A stretch of DNA of 64,000 nucleotides from Pseudomonas hamedanensis (lineage in GTDB: Bacteria; Pseudomonadota; Gammaproteobacteria; Pseudomonadales; Pseudomonadaceae). The stretch covers positions 4,012,001 to 4,076,000 of the forward strand of contig NZ_CP077091.1 in NCBI RefSeq assembly GCF_014268595.2. Reading direction: 5' to 3'. A program made the position numbers and the translations under genes. The notes beneath the pieces were generated by a model. The model was not told where the DNA came from and did no database searches. It saw only the letters and a program-made list of their open reading frames with translations. Shown piece after piece: positions 56,504 through 64,000 of this stretch (positions are counted from its first letter, which is position 1; each line of letters opens with the position of its first letter).

Positions 56504-58036
56504 TCATTCGGCGACCAATGGCAGGCCGAGTCGAAACGTCGTCCCATGATTAACCATGCTATGGCATTCAATCGTGCCGCCATGGTGATCGACCACAGCC
56601 TTGACCATCGACAGGCCCAAGCCGACGCCGTCGATGCCCTGCGCGGAAGAGAAACGCCGATACTGGCTGAACAGATCCGGCAACTCGTCGGCGGCGATGC
56701 CTTTGCCCTGATCCATCAATTCGCAACACAGCCAGTCCTTTTCGCAACTGACGCGCAATTCAATCGATGTATCTGCCGGACTGTACTTGATCGCGTTTTC
56801 CAGCAGGTTAAACAACGCCCGGGTCAATAAGCCTTGATCCGCCATGATCAGCCGCTCCTGGCAGGCCTCATCAAGATCATGAAGCAGTTCGATGCGTTTC
56901 TGCCGAGCGATGGGCATCGCCTGGTCGAATACATCCAGCACCAGCATGGCGAACAGACTTGGCTGGAATTGATAGGCCTCGGACTCGGCCCTCGCCAGCA
57001 AGACAAAGCCATCGGTGAGTTCCAGCGCCCGGCGCACTTGACGCTCAATCTGCTCGAACAGCGGGGCGTCGGTGCCGGCCTCATGCCGATGCACATCCAG
57101 CAGCGCAAGAATCGCTGAATGCGGGGCACGCAAATCATGGGAAAGAAAGCGCAACAAAACCCCACGCTGCTCTTCGGCTGCGCGCTCGGCGCTCAGGTCG
57201 GTGAGGCTGAGCAACCAGCCGATCGGGGTGTCGCCGTCCACCGGCAGCAATGCTGCACGTTCCAGGCGCAGGCTTCGTTCGCGCAGGTCACGAAATTCAA
57301 GCAGGGGCAGGGCCGACAAGGCAGGGCGCGCACCTGTGGACAAGTCGGGATAGCCGAGCCGCGCGAGTTGTTCGAGAATGCCATCGCCCACCAATTCGCT
57401 GTCGAAGAGCTGCCGGGCCTTGCGATTGCCCAAAAGGATCTGCCCCTTCGGGTCACTGATCAGCGTCGCCACGGGCAAGTACTCCAGGCCATCGGCGATG
57501 AAGCGACGCGTATCGCGCGTGCGGCTCATGGCTTGTTCAAGGGCCATGATCTGTCCTTGCAACCGATCAGCGCCAGTGAATTGTGTGCGTCGGCGCTCGG
57601 GAAACACTTTGGGCTCGCTGTCCAGACGCGCCAGTTCCCAACCAAAGTAGGTCAGTACGACGCTCAGGCGCCGCCAGTTCCAGATCAGATAACCGAACAA
57701 CATCCCCAGCACAGCCGGTGTCGGCGACCACCAGCGCTGTATTTCGGCCAGACCGGCGCTGGCCGCCAGCGCACCGGCCATGCCGGTCAGCGTGATCCAA
57801 AACGCCAATCGTGGACGCCACAGCAACAGCCCAAGCACACAGGCGACCAGCCCTGCCGAGAACAACGCTCCGATGATGGGCGCTATATCCCGCAGGTTGA
57901 CCTGTGTGCGATACGACAACAGTGCAGTCAGCGGCAACAGCACTAGACTTATCCACAACCACTCGCGCACCAATTGCCGAAACAATCGCTGCACTTGGCT
58001 GGGCTCGCGGCTTTCACGTCGGCGCGGGTTAGACAT
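56504..58036 (-). CDS. Membrane sensor histidine kinase
   Basis: A 510-residue kinase. Five or six membrane helices (about 24-145) form a membrane sensor with no large periplasmic domain. A PAS-like region (about 185-270, LPVATLISDPKGQILLGNRK) comes next. The HisKA box is RFLSHDLRAPHSAILAL with the phospho-acceptor His. The ATPase domain has LFNLLENAIKYSP, DQGKGI and GIDGVGLGLSMVKAVVDHHGG. Its response regulator is divergent, 167 bases away. I know of no such pair between plsC and gyrB in P. aeruginosa. Signal unknown. Confidence 0.9.
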   Translation of the reverse strand: MSNPRRRESREPSQVQRLFRQLVREWLWISLVLLPLTALLSYRTQVNLRDIAPIIGALFSAGLVACVLGLLLWRPRLAFWITLTGMAGALAASAGLAEIQRWWSPTPAVLGMLFGYLIWNWRRLSVVLTYFGWELARLDSEPKVFPERRRTQFTGADRLQGQIMALEQAMSRTRDTRRFIADGLEYLPVATLISDPKGQILLGNRKARQLFDSELVGDGILEQLARLGYPDLSTGARPALSALPLLEFRDLRERSLRLERAALLPVDGDTPIGWLLSLTDLSAERAAEEQRGVLLRFLSHDLRAPHSAILALLDVHRHEAGTDAPLFEQIERQVRRALELTDGFVLLARAESEAYQFQPSLFAMLVLDVFDQAMPIARQKRIELLHDLDEACQERLIMADQGLLTRALFNLLENAIKYSPADTSIELRVSCEKDWLCCELMDQGKGIAADELPDLFSQYRRFSSAQGIDGVGLGLSMVKAVVDHHGGTIECHSMVNHGTTFRLGLPLVAE

Positions 58037-58203
58037 GGCAAACAGGGCAGGGCAGTGGGAATGGTTTCATGGGCCACAGGTCAGAGACGTAGACCCAGGA
58101 ATCATAGCGGACGTCGACCAATATCGGGCTGCTGACTTTCATCGCGTTGATCGAAGCACTATCGTGCGAGACTCACCGCCCAAGCAACAAGGAATCGTCA
58201 CCC

Positions 58204-58923
58204 ATGCGCGTTGCCATTCTGGACGACGAGCCCGCCGAGTTACGGCGGGTCGAGCAAACCCTGCAGCAAATTGCCGATGCCGACGGACAGGTCTGGTCGC
58301 TGCACAGTTTCGAACGCGGCGAAGACCTGCTGCGTCAGCTGCGCAGGGAGACCTTCGACTTGCTGATCCTCGACTGGCAACTGCCTGACCTCACCGGCTT
58401 GGCGCTGCTGCGCTGGACTCGCGAACACATGGAAGCGCCCCCGGCGGCAATCATGCTCACCAGTCGCGATGGCGAAAACGATATCGTCCAGGCGTTGAAT
58501 GCAGGTGCCGATGATTACGTCAGCAAGCCGTTTCGACCCAATGAACTGAAGGCCCGGGTGGCTGCCGTTTTGCGTCGGCACAGCCAGCAACGCACCGCCA
58601 GCAACGAAGTGCTGAGCATTAATGACCTGACGTTTGACGATGCCGAGCTGACCGTAACCCGCGAGGGCAAGCCGATCGTCATGACCGAACGCGAGTACCG
58701 ACTGGCCCGCTGCCTGTTCAGTAATCTGGGGCGGCCGTTGTCGCGGGATTATCTGTATGAGCGGTTCTGGCCGCACGAAGAAATGGCGTCGTCGAGACCG
58801 CTGGATACGCATATCTACCGCTTGCGCAACAAGCTGGGGCTGACCGCTGATCGCGGTTGGCAGTTATTGACGATCTATGGGTATGGGTATCGGTTGGAGA
58901 GTGTGGCGGGAGCTGCCGAATAA
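58204..58923 (+). CDS. OmpR-family response regulator
   Basis: A 239-residue regulator with a receiver domain (about 1-122; acidic pocket LDDEP at 6-10, phospho-acceptor D57 in LILDWQLPD, and the conserved Lys in VSKPF). A winged-helix domain (about 135-232, MTEREYRLARCLFSNLGRPLS, ending TIYGYGYRLE) binds DNA. The start at 58204 (MRVAILDDEP) is family-like; the frame opening at 58147 is not needed. It is divergent from its kinase, so one spacer may hold both promoters and allow autoregulation. Confidence 0.92.
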   Translation: MRVAILDDEPAELRRVEQTLQQIADADGQVWSLHSFERGEDLLRQLRRETFDLLILDWQLPDLTGLALLRWTREHMEAPPAAIMLTSRDGENDIVQALNAGADDYVSKPFRPNELKARVAAVLRRHSQQRTASNEVLSINDLTFDDAELTVTREGKPIVMTEREYRLARCLFSNLGRPLSRDYLYERFWPHEEMASSRPLDTHIYRLRNKLGLTADRGWQLLTIYGYGYRLESVAGAAE

Positions 58924-58983
58924 CCCGCGACAGGACGCAGGCCGGGCAACGCTGGCACGACTGCGATCTTTTGATCCGCCAAC

Positions 58984-59017
58984 AAAAAGGCCAACGCGAT
59001 GCGTTGGCCTTTTTTTA
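58984..59017. terminator. Bidirectional terminator between the response regulator and gyrB
   Basis: AAAAAGGCCAACGC pairs exactly with GCGTTGGCCTTTTT around GAT, with a further T-run. It serves both convergent genes. Confidence 0.95.
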
Positions 59018-59028
59018 TGCAACCCCGA

Positions 59029-62555
<3,527 letters not shown>

Positions 62556-62569
62556 CCAGATTCAGCTGA

Positions 62570-63673
62570 TTACAGACGCATCGGCATGACAACGTAAGCC
62601 GAGTCGTCATTGTCGGACTCTTGCACCAGCGCACTGCTGTTGGAGTCGGACAGGATCAGGCGAACCTGCTCGGTGGTCATCACGCCCAGCACGTCGAGCA
62701 GGTAGCTGACGTTGAAGCCGATTTCCAGGGAACCGCCGTTGTATTCCACGCCCACTTCTTCTTCCGCTTCTTCCTGCTCCGGGTTGTTCGCCTGGATTTT
62801 CAACTGACCGCTGGCCAGTTGCAGACGGATGCCGCGGTACTTCTCGTTAGACAGGATCGCGGTGCGGCTGAACGCTTCGCGCAGCGCCTGACGATCGCCC
62901 AGCACCAGCTTGTCGCCGCCCTTCGGCAGTACGCGCTCGTAGTCCGGGAATTTGCCGTCGACCAGTTTCGAGGTGAAGGTGAATTCACCCGTGGTCGCGC
63001 GGATGTGGTGCTGACCCAGGACAATGCTGACATTGCCGTCCGGTTCGGTGAGCAAACGCGCCAGTTCGAGGATACCCTTGCGTGGCACGATGACCTGGTG
63101 GCGATCCGGCTGACCGATATCGGCCTGCATCGAGCACATGGCCAGACGGTGACCGTCGGTGGCCACAGCGCGGATGATGCCGGCGGAAACCTCCAGCAAC
63201 ATGCCGTTGAGGTAATAACGCACGTCCTGCTGGGCCATGGCGAAACTGGTGCGCTCGATCAGGCGGCGCAGCTTGCTCTGCTCCAGGCTGCAGGTCAGCG
63301 AACCCGGGCCTTCCTCGACAGTAGGGAAATCGTTGGCCGGCAAGGTCGACAGAGTGAAACGACTGCGACCAGCCTTCACCACCAGCTTCTGCTCGTCGAC
63401 CTTGATGTCGATCAGCGCATCGTTGGGCAGGCTTTTGCAGATGTCCATCAGCTTGCGAGCAGGCACGGTGATGGAACCTGTTTCAGCCGGCTCTTCAAGT
63501 TGCACACGACCGACCAGTTCGACTTCAAGGTCGGTACCGGTCAGCGACAGTTGCTGGCCTTCGACAACCAGCAGCACGTTGGAGAGTACCGGCAAGGTCT
63601 GTCGGCGCTCGACAACGCCTGCGACCAGTTGCAGGGGTTTCAACAGGGCTTCGCGTTGAATGGTGAAATGCAT
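62570..63673 (-). CDS. dnaN: DNA polymerase III sliding clamp DnaN
   Basis: The beta clamp, 367 residues in three similar domains. It begins MHFTIQREALLKPLQLVAGV and ends in VMPMRL, where the typical C-terminus of Pseudomonas clamps is kept. It holds the polymerase on DNA as a dimer ring. It follows dnaA by about 39 bases. Confidence 0.97.
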   Translation of the reverse strand: MHFTIQREALLKPLQLVAGVVERRQTLPVLSNVLLVVEGQQLSLTGTDLEVELVGRVQLEEPAETGSITVPARKLMDICKSLPNDALIDIKVDEQKLVVKAGRSRFTLSTLPANDFPTVEEGPGSLTCSLEQSKLRRLIERTSFAMAQQDVRYYLNGMLLEVSAGIIRAVATDGHRLAMCSMQADIGQPDRHQVIVPRKGILELARLLTEPDGNVSIVLGQHHIRATTGEFTFTSKLVDGKFPDYERVLPKGGDKLVLGDRQALREAFSRTAILSNEKYRGIRLQLASGQLKIQANNPEQEEAEEEVGVEYNGGSLEIGFNVSYLLDVLGVMTTEQVRLILSDSNSSALVQESDNDDSAYVVMPMRL

Positions 63674-63712
63674 GGTCTAGTCCCTTGCCTTAATAAGCTG
63701 CGCTGGTGTTCA

Positions 63713-64000
63713 TCAAGTGGTCAGTGTACGCAGCAGGTTCTTGTAGTCCTCGCGGATGTCCGCGTCGGATTCCTTAAGTTCGTTGATCTTGCGGCAGGCG
63801 TGCAACACGGTGGTGTGATCGCGGCCGCCAAACACATCGCCGATTTCCGGCAGGCTGTGGTTGGTCAGCTCCTTGGACAAGGCCATGGCCACCTGACGTG
63901 GACGAGCCACCGAGCGCGAACGACGCTTGGACAGCAGGTCGGAGATCTTGATTTTGTAGTATTCGGCGACCGTGCGCTGAATGTTATCCACAGAGACCAG
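63713..64000 (-). CDS. dnaA: Chromosomal replication initiator DnaA (C-terminal part, cut by window)
   Basis: Only the last 95 or so residues are in the window; the frame stays open to base 64000. This is domain IV, the DNA-binding part, with the DnaA signature [15 protein letters not shown] and the [14 protein letters not shown] helix that contacts the DnaA box. It ends at LLRTLTT. The gene's start and the origin lie to the right of the window or beyond. Confidence 0.95.

Overview
The window is about 64 kb of chromosome from a Pseudomonas of the fluorescens group. The evidence is high GC, close agreement with the Pseudomonas genes around the replication origin (dnaA-dnaN-recF-gyrB, glyQS, fmt-def, dprA, hemF-aroE), the algB-kinB pair, and many copies of the REP palindrome that begins TGTAGGAGTGAGCC. 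Functions come from motifs and family knowledge; no database search was run.

Layout, left to right. (1) 1-8.5 kb: a cut-off endonuclease/exonuclease/phosphatase protein, a GGEEF diguanylate cyclase, the lipoprotein amidase AmpDh2, a membrane EAL phosphodiesterase, and kinB-algB on the minus strand. (2) 8.5-12 kb: a small-protein operon (membrane peptide, DUF1328 protein, Ivy lysozyme inhibitor) behind a sigma-54-like promoter next to algB, a structured leader, then gltP. (3) 12-21.5 kb: a fused SpmA/SpmB-type membrane protein, an Mla-like lipid ABC transporter, a DUF5924/DUF2914-like membrane protein, an M16 peptidase-like protein and a Na/Pi cotransporter. (4) 21.7-24.3 kb: an orphan PAAR protein, a candidate effector and a membrane-anchored candidate immunity protein, plus a broken second copy of the immunity tail. 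(5) 24.7-28.7 kb: TerC, a citrate transporter and small enzymes. (6) 28.7-34 kb: choline-sulfate use (LysR regulator, betC, choX) followed by a SulP permease. (7) 34-37 kb: aroE, hemF with an Anr/Dnr-type box, and qor. (8) 37.0-42.1 kb: a tight five-gene minus-strand operon of unknown product. (9) 42.4-64 kb: the conserved origin-proximal block from tsaC and dprA to dnaA, with a two-component pair placed between plsC and gyrB.

The strongest candidate for an undescribed system is the operon at 37011-42105. In transcription order it encodes a FeeM-like acyltransferase, a haem-oxygenase-like di-iron oxidase with the expected ligands, a BtaA/DUF3419-like transferase that should use S-adenosylmethionine, a PLP alpha-oxoamine synthase and a PaaK-like adenylating enzyme. 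Together they look like a short pathway to a small amino-acid-derived or acylated metabolite, perhaps a signal. From memory, tsaC and qor are neighbours in P. aeruginosa PAO1, so the operon appears inserted there. A second accessory system is the PAAR-effector-immunity module, where base composition changes inside the effector gene.

As recalled from PAO1, the left 28 kb follows the order PA5488 to about PA5474 and the right part follows PA0032 to PA0001. The two blocks meet near 28 kb, which implies a rearrangement around the origin relative to PAO1.
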